From: Dryas octopetala
Lineage: Eukaryota; Streptophyta; Magnoliopsida; Rosales; Rosaceae
DNA: 64,000 nt
Direction of reading: 5' to 3'
Assembly: GCA_963921425.1 (NCBI GenBank)
Contig: OY992838.1
Coordinates: 9,052,001-9,116,000, forward strand
Numbering within the stretch: position 1 is the stretch's first letter; every line of letters begins with the position of its first letter. The notes beneath the pieces are model-generated. The model had not been told where the DNA came from. It saw nothing but the letters and a program-made list of their open reading frames with translations, and made no database searches. The position numbers and the translations under genes are program-made. Below are positions 1 to 14,280 of this stretch, in pieces.

Positions 1-155
1 AGGGAAATTTCTTCCACTACCTTCTGGGTTTGGTGAAAGATGAGAATTTTCCAAGTTCTGATGGTGTGGAATTCCACAGTGAGAGCATCTCAGAAGGTAC
101 AAATGCATTGCAGGACTACTTGGTTCGAAATTTACTGCAACATTATTTCCTTTAA
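1..155 (+). CDS. 3'-terminal coding exon of an unidentified gene (partial)
   Basis: Reading from base 3, 50 codons stay open to a TAA at 153-155. The peptide begins GNFFHYLLGL and ends LLQHYFL, with an acidic Ser-rich middle, which looks like a real C-terminus. The start lies outside the window. I do not recognise the family. The FFxxLL motif vaguely recalls the C-terminal end of plant poly(ADP-ribose) glycohydrolases, but that is a weak guess. It lies upstream of the ALD1-like gene on the same strand. Confidence 0.4.
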   Translation, partial: GNFFHYLLGLVKDENFPSSDGVEFHSESISEGTNALQDYLVRNLLQHYFL

Positions 156-1325
156 TCTTCAATTACTCATTACATGTGCCCATATTGCCAGGAAAGGATA
201 CTGGGTATCAAAGAATCTTTGGGGTTCAGCTTTCTTAAAGTTCCTTGATTGTAACAAAGTGAATTGAATTTAATACAGATGCATGCATGCTTCTTAAGTG
301 TGTACGTTTCACGTTGAATTATTGTTTTAATTAGTTTGTGCAATGTAGTGTTCAGTCAGCAATCAGCATCAAATATGAAGCTATTGCATCTGTTTGATAT
401 AATGTTCAAGCCAAGTGTCCCACGACATTACCTAACTGAAAACTCTGTTACGAAGCTCTCTGTAGCAGCCAGTCCCAAAAGGGCGTACCAAGTTTTGTTT
501 TTACATGAATGGCTTGTAGTTTTTATCATTTATATTTTATGTCATCGCACAAGTTAAGCTCCAAAACAGAGTTGTGCCAGGTGGCCCCCCATGACTTTTC
601 TTTGTGTTTGGAGCTTTATGTCGACATTGGCCTGCGTTCCCATAATTCAAAGTGTCAGTAACTCCTGAGTCCTGCCGCCTGTTCATCAGTATTTGTCTAG
701 GGAAAGGTGCTTGGTAGGTTCAGGGAAAAACCATGATGATATTTTCCACTGAAATTAACTATGCATGCATTAAGGGACATGTTCATGCATTTAGAAAACA
801 TTTCATTGAATCATTGGAGCATTATTGTACTAAAGCATCTATAGACATCATTGTCCAAGGAACTGTATTGAAATAATGAAGGCATGTATGTATGGTGATG
901 TATGACATGAGTAGGTTCATTTTGCAGTATTTGTTTGCTTCTGGGAACTAGCTTAGAATTTTCTTTGGCCATATCTACAACTGAAATTGTCAATGGTGCA
1001 CATTGCTTGTAGGGGCTTTGAGGCATGTCTGGTGTGTGCCAACTGCCAACCCCAACCATCCTCAAGTATATATATTGTTGTGAATGCAGTTGGTATCATC
1101 ACTCAAATGATCAGTATTCCTCTATTGTGATTTTTATGTCGATTGAGACAAACTGTTGAAACAAATTATGCATTATCTTCAACTGCCATCACGTATTTGC
1201 ACGCCTTCTTGCATTTCATTGCAGCCTAAAACAATCTGGACCAGGTTATAAATTGTTCAATAGGTTGATATAGTCCTTGCATACATGTCATTGTTCAAAT
1301 GTTTTTGTTTTAATTCTTTTACTCC
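156..1325. other. Intergenic: 3'UTR of the left gene and upstream region of the ALD1-like gene
   Basis: No credible coding region. AT-rich sequence with a TATATATAT run near 1067. The short open frames show no family similarity that I recognise. Confidence 0.5.
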
Positions 1326-4997
<3,672 letters not shown>

Positions 4998-5137
4998 CTA
5001 TTGGTTGACATGGTGACAATACTTTGAGCAAGAGTGCGTATCTTCCTTGGTAGACTTTATTGCTTAATGAGATCAATAAAAGGAAGGGGATGTAAAATAA
5101 GGATACCTAATTAGTAAAATAAGGAAAAATCTAATTT

Positions 5138-5437
5138 TGTTGTAAAGTAATGACATGAGGTGGCTAACCTATTTGATAGGTGGCTGTCCACCAAGAGATT
5201 AGTCTTTGCAATGTACAGGTGTTATCACTGGTATTGTTTAATCATGTAAGTTAATGTATCTGGTGTGTTCTACCACTTGATACACTTGCCTATAAATAGG
5301 CAACTTGTGTAGTAATAAAATGCAACGAAACAACTCGTCCATCTTCTGTTCTCACGGCCTCTCTTTCCTCTCTGATATCTCATATTTCTCTCTAAATTTT
5401 GTACTGTTATTTTTATCAGTTTTATCAATTTATAATA
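5138..5437 (+). repeat. 5' LTR of the copia element
   Basis: A 300-bp direct repeat starting TGTTGTAAAG. A TATA box (TATAAATAG) stands near 5291 and an AATAAA signal near 5313. It ends in TA where the 3' LTR ends in CA, a decayed terminus. Confidence 0.9.
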
Positions 5438-5449
5438 TGTTATCAGCAC
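5438..5449 (+). other. Primer-binding site of the copia element
   Basis: TGTTATCAGCAC directly follows the 5' LTR. It resembles the initiator-Met tRNA primer site used by plant copia elements (TGGTATCAGAGC type) with mismatches. Confidence 0.55.
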
Positions 5450-5620
5450 AAAAGTGCCCAGAGGTGCAAGAATCACTCGGTAAGAGAGCCAATCGCTCGT
5501 CAGAGAGTAGTTTTATGTTAATTTTATAGTTGTATTACTGTTTGGTCCATTGATTATTATTATTCAATATTGTACATGGATAAATTAAGGACATGAAGCT
5601 CTTTAATTCCTATAAAGGAC

Positions 5621-8600
5621 TTGAAGTTCCTTGATCTATATAAATGGCATAAATATCCTAATATGAGAAAATTGGAACCAGAAGTTTCCGATATCTATTT
5701 GAGATCCAAGAGATCTAAAGTAGGCATGGAGCCAAATTATGGAGGCGAAAATATTTGTGTTGTTGATAGTGCAACTACACACACAATTCTTCGAAATCAC
5801 AAATAATTTACCAAGCTTGATGAAATCAAAACTAAGGTAACTATAATATCAGGTTCTACTAACCTGATTAAAGGGTCTAGCATTCATGAAGCTTTATATT
5901 CCACGAGATCTAAAAAGAATTTGCTCAGCTTCAAGGATATACGTTTGAATGGATATCATATTGAAACAATAAATGAGCATAATCGTGAGTACCTTTGCGT
6001 TACCTCAAATGCCTCAGGCAAAAAGCATGTATTGGAGAAGTTTTCTGCTTCCTCATTTGGATTGTATTATACTACCATAAGAATTGTTGAGTCTCACACT
6101 ATTAGTGACCTGAAGTTCACTATAATGCGTCTTGGTCATCCTGGATCCACGATAATGCGTAAGATCATAGCAAATTCATATGGGCACAAATTGGCAAATA
6201 AAGATATTGTGTTACCCAACAATAGCTTTTGCAAAGCTTGTTCACAAAGGAAGTTGGTTGTAAGGTCATCTCAACAAAAGGTTGAGTTTGAATTCCTGAA
6301 ATTTTTGTAAAGAATTCAAGGGGATATTTGTGGGCCAATCCAACCACGTACCATTCGGACTATTTCGTTACTTTATGGTTTTGATTGACGCATTTGCTAG
6401 ATGGTCGCATGTGTGCCTATTATCAAGTCGGAATGTGGCATTTGCCCCACTTCTTGCTCAGATAATCAAATTGAGAGCACAATTTCAGATCATCAAATTA
6501 AGTCAATTCAACTCGATAATGCCATTGAGTTTACATCTCAGGCAGTTAATGCTTATTGTGAGTCGCTTGGAATTGAGGTTGAGCATCCCGTCTCTCATGT
6601 GCATACTCATAATGATTTAGCTGAAGCGTTTGATAACCGCTTACAGTTGATTGTTAAACCTTTACTGTTGAAAACAAAATTTCGAGTATCTGCATGGGGA
6701 CACGTCATCTTACATGCGGCATCATTGGTTCGTTTGAGACCTATTTCAGACTATCAATATTCTCATTATCAACTTGTACTGGGTAGTCCACCCAACGGCT
6801 CATATTTACGAATATTTGGATGCGCCGTGTATGTACCAATTGCACCCCCCACAACATAGTAAGATGGGTCCTCAACGTAGATTGGGAATTTATGTGGGTT
6901 TTGATTCACCGTCAATTATTCGTTAGCTGGAATCAATGACGGGTGATGTATTCACCACACATTTTGCGGATTGTCATTTTGATGATGAGACAAATGTCCC
7001 GCCGTTAGGGGGAAAAAAGACCGTTCCTGAAGAACGGCGTAAATTGTCATGGAAAATATCCACTATATCTCATCTTGATCCTCGTACTGCCTAGTTTGAA
7101 ATGAAGTACGAAGGATAATTCATCTTCAACAGATTGCTAATCAAATGCCAGATGCATTTACTGATACAGCAAAGGTAACAAAGTCACATATACCGGCTGT
7201 AAATACGCTTGCAAGAATTGAGGTCCCAACTGGGCAATCTAATGTGGCGGCGAATGAATCATATGGTGCACGCCTGAAGCGTGGCAGACCTATCAGGTCA
7301 AAAGATATGGTTCCCCTGAAGAGGAAACCTAGAGTACATATAAACCCCAATGAAATTGATGAGGTTGTGGAGAAAGAAATTGACAGTGAACCCATAATTC
7401 ACAAACCTCTAGAAAAAGAGACTTAAGAAAATGAAATGGTCCCTGAAGTGACTGAAGCCCCTGGAGAGGCTCAAGTACTTGAAAATAAAGAAGAGTTATT
7501 TACACTTACACCCCCTGAGATTTATTGTCTTTTCACATACATCTCATGTGGTTTAAAAAATTACGCATACACCCCCCTGAGGTTTCAAAAATGTTGCATA
7601 TAACCCCCCTACAATGAGACGAAAAATAATGAGAAAGTATGCAAAAAGGCATGCTAAGGGATGAAATGGCCTAATAAGATTACTCAAGATGTAAGGTCCA
7701 ACCTCAATACATATATATTCTTCTTTGTTTATATATTGTTTTCTCTTACAAGGAGTTATATGCAACAGTTTTGAAACCTCAAGGAGTGTATGTGTAATTT
7801 TTGAAACCTCAGGGGTGTATGTGTAATTTTTGAAACATCAGAGGTGCATGTAAAAAGACGATAAACGTCAACGGGTGTAAGTGTAAATATCTGTAAATTA
7901 TGCATGCACAAATGATTTGTGGCATCGAAATGAAATGGTCATCAATGACATCTTTTCATGTGTAGTAGCTCCTGAGATCAATGAATGTGATGGTATTGAA
8001 CCACACATTGACAATGAATGCAAACAAAGGCATAATTGGCCTAAGTGGAAAGCAGCAATTCAGGCTGAATTAGATTCTTTGGAAAAACGTGGAGTATTTG
8101 GACCTGTAGTCCAAACACCACATGATGTGAAACCAGTTGGTTTCAAATAGGTATTCACTAGAAAATGCAATGAGAAAAATGAGATTGTAAGATATAAAGC
8201 ATGACTCGTGGCACAAGGTTTTTCACAAAGACCTGAGTTTGATTATGAAGAAACATATTCTTCTATTATGGATGCAATCACGTTCCGTTACTTAATAAGT
8301 CTCGTTGTTGATGAAAAGTTAGATATGAGACTTATGGACGTGGTGACTGCATATTTGTATGGGGAGTTAGATGCAAATATCTACATGAAAATCTCAGAAG
8401 GTTTTAAGTTGCCTAAACCAAAACCACGAGATATGCACTTAATCAAATTGAGGTGATCATTATATGGTTTGAAGCAATCTGGAAGAATGTGGTATAAACG
8501 CCTCAGTGAATACCTGGAAAGAGAAGGATATGTTAATGATCTTGTATGTCCTTGTGTATTCATAAAGAAATCAGATTTGGGATTTGCCATCGTCGCAGTA

Positions 8601-9471
8601 TATGTAGACAATATGAATTTAATTGGCACTCCCGAGAAGCTTACAAAGACTGCTTAATATCTCAAAATGAATTTGAGATGAAAAACCTTAGGAAAACAAA
8701 ATATTGTCTCGGCCTGCAGATCGAGCAATATACTAGCGGGATACTTGTCCATCAAACAACATACACTGAGAAAGTATTGAAACGATTTGGTATGGACAAA
8801 GCCTATCCATTGAGTACCCCAATGGTTGTTCGGTCTCTTGACACTAAGAAAGACTTTTTCGTCCCAAAGAAGATGATGAAAGGATCCTTGGTCCTGAAGT
8901 ACTATATCTTAGTGCAATAGGTGCTTTGTTATACTTAGCACAATGTACTAGACTAGACATAGCATATGAAGTAAATTTGTTGGCAAGGTATAGCTCTGCT
9001 CCAACAAAAAGGCATTGGAATGGCATATTTTGCGATAGCTTCGAGGAACGAAGGATATGGATTTGTTTTATTCTAGTACACACATTGATAACCCACATTT
9101 GTTTGGATACGCAAATTCTAAGTATCCATGAAGCAAGTTGAGAATGCGTATGGCTGAGATCTGTAATTCGTCATATTCGGAGCACATGTAATTTGCTTCC
9201 AGTCACAAGTACTCCAACAACAATATATGAAGATAATGCTGCATGCATCGCTCAAATCAAAGGAGGATACCTCAAGGGTGACAAAATGAAACACATTTCA
9301 CCAAAATTCTTCTATATGCATGAACTTGAGAAGAATCGTGAAATTGAATTCAGACAAATTTGTTTTGGTGAAAATCTTGCAGATCTCTTCACCAAAGCTT
9401 TACCGAAGTGTACATTCAAGAAATTGGTACACGGTATTGGTTTGCGTCGGCATTCTCAACTATCAGATTGA
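5621..9471 (+). pseudogene. Copia pol polyprotein remnant (protease-integrase-RT-RNase H)
   Basis: Protease: DSATTHTIL near 5764. GAG-pre-integrase with an H..C..C zinc-binding segment (about 6110-6260). Integrase core about 6300-6860 with at least one frameshift. Reverse transcriptase from about 7950 to 8660, where the catalytic YVDD box reads YVDN (near 8598). RNase H is recognisable by YEDNAACI (near 9227) and the end motif LADLFTKALP. In-frame stops interrupt at several points (for example 8148, 8454). No functional product is expected. Confidence 0.88.
7499..7887. mobile_element. Nested MITE with long inverted repeats and TA target site
   Basis: Terminal inverted repeats of about 90-100 bp start TTTACACTTACACC and contain internal reiterations of a CCCCTGAGGTTTCAAAAA motif. 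The dinucleotide TA flanks both ends (7497-7498, 7888-7889). Removing it joins the copia codons ENKEE to ISVNYACTND, the usual order in copia pol, which confirms the insertion. Confidence 0.75.
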
Positions 9472-9721
9472 CAAATGTAGTCATCAGGGGGAATATCCTG
9501 CTACATTGAACATATGCGCGTTGTACTCTTTTTCCTTCGACTAGGTTTTATCTCACAGGGTTTTACTAGCAAGGTTTTAACGAGGCAGCATTATGCGCGT
9601 CCAACACCATATCTGTTATCTCAGACGAGTTATATATTTTTTCCTTCGCGTAGTTTTTTTTCCCATTGGGTTTTCCTAATAAGGTTTTAATGAGGCAACT
9701 GTTACTGATTGGTGGACATCC

Positions 9722-9730
9722 AAGGAGAAG
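9722..9730 (+). other. Polypurine tract of the copia element
   Basis: AAGGAGAAG lies immediately 5' of the 3' LTR, the expected position for plus-strand priming. Confidence 0.6.
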
Positions 9731-10316
9731 TGTTGTAAAGTAATGACATGAAGTGGCTAGCGTATTTGATAGGTGGTTGTCTACCAAGAGATTAGTCTTT
9801 GCAATGTAAAGGTCTTATCACCTGGTATTGCTTAGCGCTCGTTTGACACTGCTTTTAGAATTGGCAAAAGCACTTTCAGATTAATAAAAACGCTTTTGGT
9901 TACGTTTGGCATAAATAAATAAAAGTGCTTATGAATTATAAAAACGCTTTAAAGTAGTTTTTTGAGAAGCACCTGTCAGGTAAAAACACTTCCAAGTACT
10001 TTTGTATGAAACACTTGAAATTTTTTATAAAAATTTGTATGTGTTTTTGAGTATAAGCGCTTATAGTAAAAACGAAACTGATAATAAGTGCTTCTAAGAA
10101 GCAGTGCTAAACGGGGCCTTAATTAGTCATGTAAGTTAATGTATATAGTGTGTTGTTCTACCACTTGATACACTTGCCTATAAATAGGCAACTTGTGTAG
10201 TAATAAAATGCAATGAAACAACTCTCTCATCTTCTGTTCTTATGGCCTCTCTCTCCTCTCTGATATCTCATATTTCTCTCTAAATTTTGTACTGTTATTT
10301 TTATCAATTTATAACA
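9731..10316 (+). repeat. 3' LTR of the copia element, interrupted by a MITE
   Basis: Matches the 5' LTR from TGTTGTAAAG to the terminal CA. A 284-bp insertion at 9835-10118 accounts for its extra length. It lacks a 10-bp segment near its end that is present in the 5' LTR. Confidence 0.9.
9835..10118. mobile_element. Tourist-like MITE in the 3' LTR
   Basis: Imperfect terminal inverted repeats of about 20 bp (GCGCTCGTTTGACACTGCTT against GGCCCCGTTTAGCACTGCTT) and a TTA duplication on both sides fit PIF/Harbinger-type MITEs. The interior is rich in short AAAGCACTT / AAGTGCTT inverted motifs. The 5' LTR shows the empty site. Confidence 0.7.
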
Positions 10317-10321
10317 AATTT

Positions 10322-11340
10322 GAATTGTATTGCATTCTTCATAAGATTTTTGGTCCTCAACCCATTATTGGTTGGGACTTGTAAGTATTGTATTAGCCCT
10401 CATCCAACAGGGCACACCTTCTGGCCTTCATTCTTGTTGTACTTTGGTAGTATAGTTCTATTTCCATATCCTAATTAAATCATTTACAAACTCAGACTTT
10501 ATATAAATACAGTGATGTCAAGGAATAAATGAATGTTATTGGTGTATATTTCCAATTTTCCATACAACTATGGCTGGGAGTAATGTTAGAGATGCCAAAA
10601 TATCTGAAAATCAGTTTGAAATTTTGGACTTGGAATGATGTGGTATCGAGTATCGACTCATATGTTCATATATGGATTCACTAGTAATCTTATTTTATCT
10701 ATACTATATTATTAAGAAAATTTTCTTTCTCAAGTAAAACTCATAGTAAATCTCAAAAAAACTTTACTTTCTTTCTAATCCCACTATCTAATAGTGATAT
10801 ATTTTAAAATAAAAGAATGTTTGTAATTTTCTTGAAACAAGGAACCCTAAACCTTCTATTAAATTTTTTTTGTTTAAAAAAAAAACCTCTGTTTCTTCCT
10901 TATCTATTTCCTATTTTCTTTCTAACCTCTATCATATTTGTACAAACATGGTCAGTGTACAAATTGGTGATATGAATTGGTGATATGCAACACCATTTAA
11001 TTTGGCTATTAAAATTGTATTTTAGTCAAAATCACGGTGATCCAAAATATAAGATTGAGACAATGGTATTATCAAAGGATTCGGATTCTTTGCTTATTTT
11101 TGCTTGAATTTTAAATTCTAATAGTGTACTGCACATCAAAGAATCCAAAATATATTCACAGCAGAGAATAAAAAATGTATTTATAACTCACAGATTTGAT
11201 ATAAATGACTACAAATTAGAACAAGCAAAAACTATCCAAAATGTATTTATAACTCTTAGATTTGTAGAATCATAACAAACAAAAACTAGATGGTAGAGAA
11301 TCCAAATCCATTATTAAAGCTTCCCACCAAAGAAAAAGAA
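10322..11340. other. Intergenic segment, partly duplicated at 12963-13230
   Basis: No gene. The first 280 bases, together with the 40 bases before the copia element, correspond to 12963-13230 in the same orientation (shared GGATACCTAATTAGTAAAAT, CATCCAACAGGGCA, CTTCTGGCCTTC). The copia element therefore sits inside one copy of an older duplicated segment. The rest is AT-rich. Confidence 0.6.
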
Positions 11341-11715
11341 GAAATATATAGAAATGCCCTTGTAATTTGCTTTTTGGCTGGAAGACCTTAAAATTTCCTT
11401 GGAAACCAAGCATATACATGTATACCAGCAAAAGCAGCAGCCACCACATTTGTCTTTACCTGCAATTAACAGTCAACAGTCAACAGGTCAACTCAAATAA
11501 ATAATGCCTGCTTGCTTTTTGCTTCCCAAGTCTTCACAAAACGTTTATAAAACACTCATCACCCTCTGAATATCTCCCAAGTGCCAAACTCCCATCAATT
11601 TCAACAACCCATTTCTTCCTTAAATTGAAGTCTTGAAGACCAAACCAAAAGTTCAAAACACTTAATTGGTTTCAAAAATTTAAGGCATTCTCCCCTGCAG
11701 GTTAAAATCCCAAAT
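11341..11715 (+). pseudogene. Truncated copy A of the small-protein gene (promoter and 5'UTR only)
   Basis: Close to the reverse complement of 12545-12905. It keeps the three GTCAA (W-box complement) repeats near 11472-11491, a TATAAAAC box at 11546 and the whole leader. The start codon is lost (GCATTC where copy B has GATGTC) and similarity stops about ten codons later, around 11715. If the promoter works, its transcript would run into the antisense strand of copy B. Confidence 0.7.
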
Positions 11716-12296
11716 AGGAACTGAGATTGTGAGTGTTGTGCAGAAAATTTGATTGTTAAATTTTGGTTGTTTTTGATCGAAAAACTGACGGAATTGGATG
11801 AAAGTGTCACATTACAAATTTTTATAGATTAAAATAGTAAACTGATTCAATTTTTAATTTGAGTGATAAAGTGCAAACGGAGTCATAATTCAATTAAATA
11901 ACTTGTAAAAAAGCCACATAAATATGACTGGCTAAGTTTTTTAGTCCAAATAATAACAATTTTTATTAGAACGATTTTTTTTTTTTCTTCCAACATATTA
12001 GAACAAAGTTTACAACAAATTTGATCAATGTCTTTCTTCAGAGTCGACATTGTTGAAGATGAAAATGGAAAATAATAAAAGCAATTACCTAGCTAGTAGC
12101 AAATTACATTAATAACCATAAATAATCCAGTTGCAAATTGCTAGCGAAATCTTATAAGTTCAGTGGTAGCGAGAGCACTTATTCTGTACACGAGCTCAAT
12201 TTTAAAGGCTCGCGCTGGAAGGTGAGCTTCACTAATCTGCACAATCCATTTACTGAATGCAGGTACAAAAAGCATGAGAGCCTGAACACAACACAA

Positions 12297-12566
12297 TCAA
12301 AGTTTATGGTTGCAAGTACTGGCAGCTTGATCTGCAGTGTGATCAGCTGAACAAGTAGTCATCTGAGCATTATTGCTTGGATGGATTTTCTTCAACACCC
12401 AGAAGAAACAACCACTAGACCCTACCATTTCACTCTTTTCAGATCCAGTACTTGTGCTTACTGTGCCCAACTTGGCTCTTCTTTCTTCCTCTTCCATCTT
12501 CAACTTCTTCTTGTGGAGGTCTCGCAGCACATGTGCTTCAGCAAGATCATAACCTGCAGTGGACAT
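12297..12566 (-). CDS. Small charged protein, copy B (89 aa, unidentified family)
   Basis: ATG at 12566 gives 89 residues starting MSTAGYDLAEAHVLRDLHKK. The N-terminal half is a basic/acidic helix (HKKKLKMEEEERRAKLG), followed by a Ser/Thr-rich linker and a conserved SSGCFFWVLKKIHPSNNAQM segment. No signal peptide or membrane segment is evident. I do not recognise a named family. Copy C at 14033 shares most of these residues. The higher conservation of the helix and of the CFFWVLKK block suggests both were under protein-level selection. The C-terminus (about 20 residues) is longer than in copy C. Confidence 0.65.
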   Translation of the reverse strand: MSTAGYDLAEAHVLRDLHKKKLKMEEEERRAKLGTVSTSTGSEKSEMVGSSGCFFWVLKKIHPSNNAQMTTCSADHTADQAASTCNHKL

Positions 12567-12702
12567 CCTTAAATTTTTTGAAACCAATTAAGTGTTTTGA
12601 ACTTTTGGTTTGGTCTTCAAGACTTCAATTTAAGGAAGAAATGGGTTGTTGAAATTGATAGGAGTTTGGCACTTGGGAGACATTCAGAGGGTGATGAGTG
12701 TT

Positions 12703-12773
12703 TTATAAACGTTTGTGAAGACTTGGGAAGCACGAAGCAAGCAGGCATTATTTTTTTGAGTTGAGTGTTGACC
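12703..12773 (-). promoter_or_regulatory. Copy B promoter: TATA box and W-box
   Basis: On the minus strand TTTATAAAA lies at about 12701-12709, about 135 bp upstream of the ATG. A TTGACC-type W-box is at 12768-12773, with a mutated repeat (TTGAGT) beside it where copies A and C have further W-box cores. Confidence 0.5.
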
Positions 12774-12962
12774 GTTAATTAATTGCAGGTAATGACAATT
12801 GTGGTGGCTGCTGCTTTTGCGGGTATACATGTATATGCTTGGTTACCAAGGAAATTTTAAGGTCTTCCAGCAAAAAAGCAAATTACAAGGGTATTTCTAT
12901 ATATTTCTATATATCCCAACCCGGCCCATTAGCAAGTTTGGACTGGGGCCCATTAGCAGACT

Positions 12963-13230
12963 GGTTGATAAGGATACCTAATTAGTAAAATAAGTAATAA
13001 TTAATTGATCTAATTGGTTGGGAGTTTGGGACTTGTATTGTATTCTCCATCATCCAACAGGGCACCTTCTGGCCTTCTTTCTTGCTGGACGTTGGTAGTT
13101 TATAGTGCTGTTTCCGGCCAGATGATAATTTAATCATTTACAAAATCACAATTTATCAGAGTGATGTCATGATATAGATTAATATTATTGGTAAATATTT
13201 CATAGAATTATGGCCAACCATCAAATGTGG
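12963..13230. repeat. Direct copy of the ALD1-downstream segment
   Basis: Corresponds to 5095-5137 joined to 10322-10600, so it represents the arrangement before the copia insertion. It marks the left edge of the duplication that carries copy C. Confidence 0.65.
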
Positions 13231-13334
13231 TATTGCCTCATTTGTTTATATTTAGGTTCGCTAGTTACCTCATTGATATATAATATTATTAAGAGAACTT
13301 TCTTTTTGACTTTTGCTCTTCTTTTTCCAACCTT

Positions 13335-13500
13335 CTATTTTTTTGAAGAGGAAACAAAATCTTTATTGCGAATCAAGAAATAATACACTTGCCTCTAGCA
13401 TAGTGTCCTTTACAATGTCAGGAGGCTTCCCAAGCTAGAGGCACCGATTAGAAACTGACATTGCATAGCAAGCTAAACGATGGGCATAGTGGTTTTTAAA
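13335..13500 (-). mobile_element. Possible LINE 3'-end remnant
   Basis: A T-rich start followed by ACAAAATCTTTATTGCGAATC and a GGGCATAGTGG segment resembles the reversed 3' end of plant L1-type elements. No clear target duplication was found. Confidence 0.3.
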
Positions 13501-13824
13501 TAAGGTTTTGGATTTTATTGTCAATCAATTTTGAATTGAATACTTTAATTTTTTTTCTGTGCTAAAGGCCTCTCCACCTGATCAAAATTTAAAATTTTTG
13601 AGAAGTTTCCGAGACCATGGTATTATGAAGAAAAATAATTTATATCAAAGCCCTTGTAGTTTGCTTTTTTGCTGGAATACCCTTTCCTTGGTAATCAAGC
13701 TAGCCTGCATTATATAATATCATATATATATACCAACCAAAAGCTGAAAAGCACCAGCTAGGTGGCCACCAATTTTGTCTTCACCTGCAAACTTGAAGAA
13801 TCTAAACCGCCATAAACAATTTAA

Positions 13825-13923
13825 CAGTCAACAGTCAACCAAAAAAAAGAAACTTATTGTCAATATCGTCATTCTTCACATCATGCAGCTTGCCTCCCAA
13901 GACATCACAAACGTGTATAAATA
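13825..13923 (+). promoter_or_regulatory. Copy C promoter: paired W-boxes and TATA box
   Basis: Two GTCAA motifs (complement of TTGAC) are at 13827 and 13834, spaced 7 bp as in copy A. TATAAATA is at 13916-13923. The retained spacing between diverged copies argues that these elements matter. Confidence 0.5.
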
Positions 13924-14032
13924 CTACGTACTCATCACCGTCAACCCACATCAATATTACAACATATAACCCATTTCTTCCTTAAACTGAACACCAAACC
14001 AAAACAATTGCTTTGAAGAATTTAAGGCCATC

Positions 14033-14275
14033 ATGTCCATGGCTGGAAGTGGTTTTGCTGAAGCATATGTGCTGCGAGACCTCCACAAGAAGAAGTTGAA
14101 GATGGAAAAAGAAGAGGAAAGAAGAGCCAAGTTGGGCACTACAAGCACAAGTACTACTAGATCCGAAAAGACTGAAATGGTAAGGTCTAGTGGTTGTTTC
14201 TTCTGGGTGTTGAAGAAAGTCCATCCAAGCAATAATGCTCAGATGACTTGTTCATCAGGATCATACTATTTGTAA
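14033..14275 (+). CDS. Small charged protein, copy C (80 aa, unidentified family)
   Basis: ATG 14033 (a second in-frame ATG at 14039) opens 80 residues with the helix DLHKKKLKMEKEEERRAKLG and the block SSGCFFWVLKKVHPSNNAQM shared with copy B. It has a TATA box about 115 bp upstream and a leader similar to copies A and B. Differences from copy B are mainly conservative replacements and small in-frame indels, so both are likely functional. No family name can be supported. The tandem context and W-boxes suggest stress or defence-related expression; that is inference. Confidence 0.65.
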   Translation: MSMAGSGFAEAYVLRDLHKKKLKMEKEEERRAKLGTTSTSTTRSEKTEMVRSSGCFFWVLKKVHPSNNAQMTCSSGSYYL

Positions 14276-14280
14276 TTTAG

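Larger units (their letters stand above)
5133..10321 (+). mobile_element. Decayed Ty1/copia LTR retrotransposon
   Basis: LTRs at 5138-5437 and 9731-10316 are flanked by a perfect 5-bp target duplication AATTT (5133-5137 and 10317-10321). The domain order is protease, integrase, reverse transcriptase, RNase H, which is copia order. Only about 300 bp separate the 5' LTR from the protease motif, so nearly all of gag is missing. Coding is broken by stops and frameshifts. The LTRs differ at roughly 15-20 positions over 300 bp by eye plus small indels, so the insertion is not recent. Two smaller elements are nested inside it. Confidence 0.92.
11341..12905. repeat. Inverted duplication of the small-gene promoter/leader
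   Basis: Arms 11341-11715 and 12545-12905 are inverted copies of each other, very similar by eye, separated by about 830 bp that contain the copy-B coding region and its 3' flank. Copy B's 3' flank (about 11900-12130, read on the minus strand) also matches the 3' flank of copy C (about 14300-14490). Confidence 0.8.
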
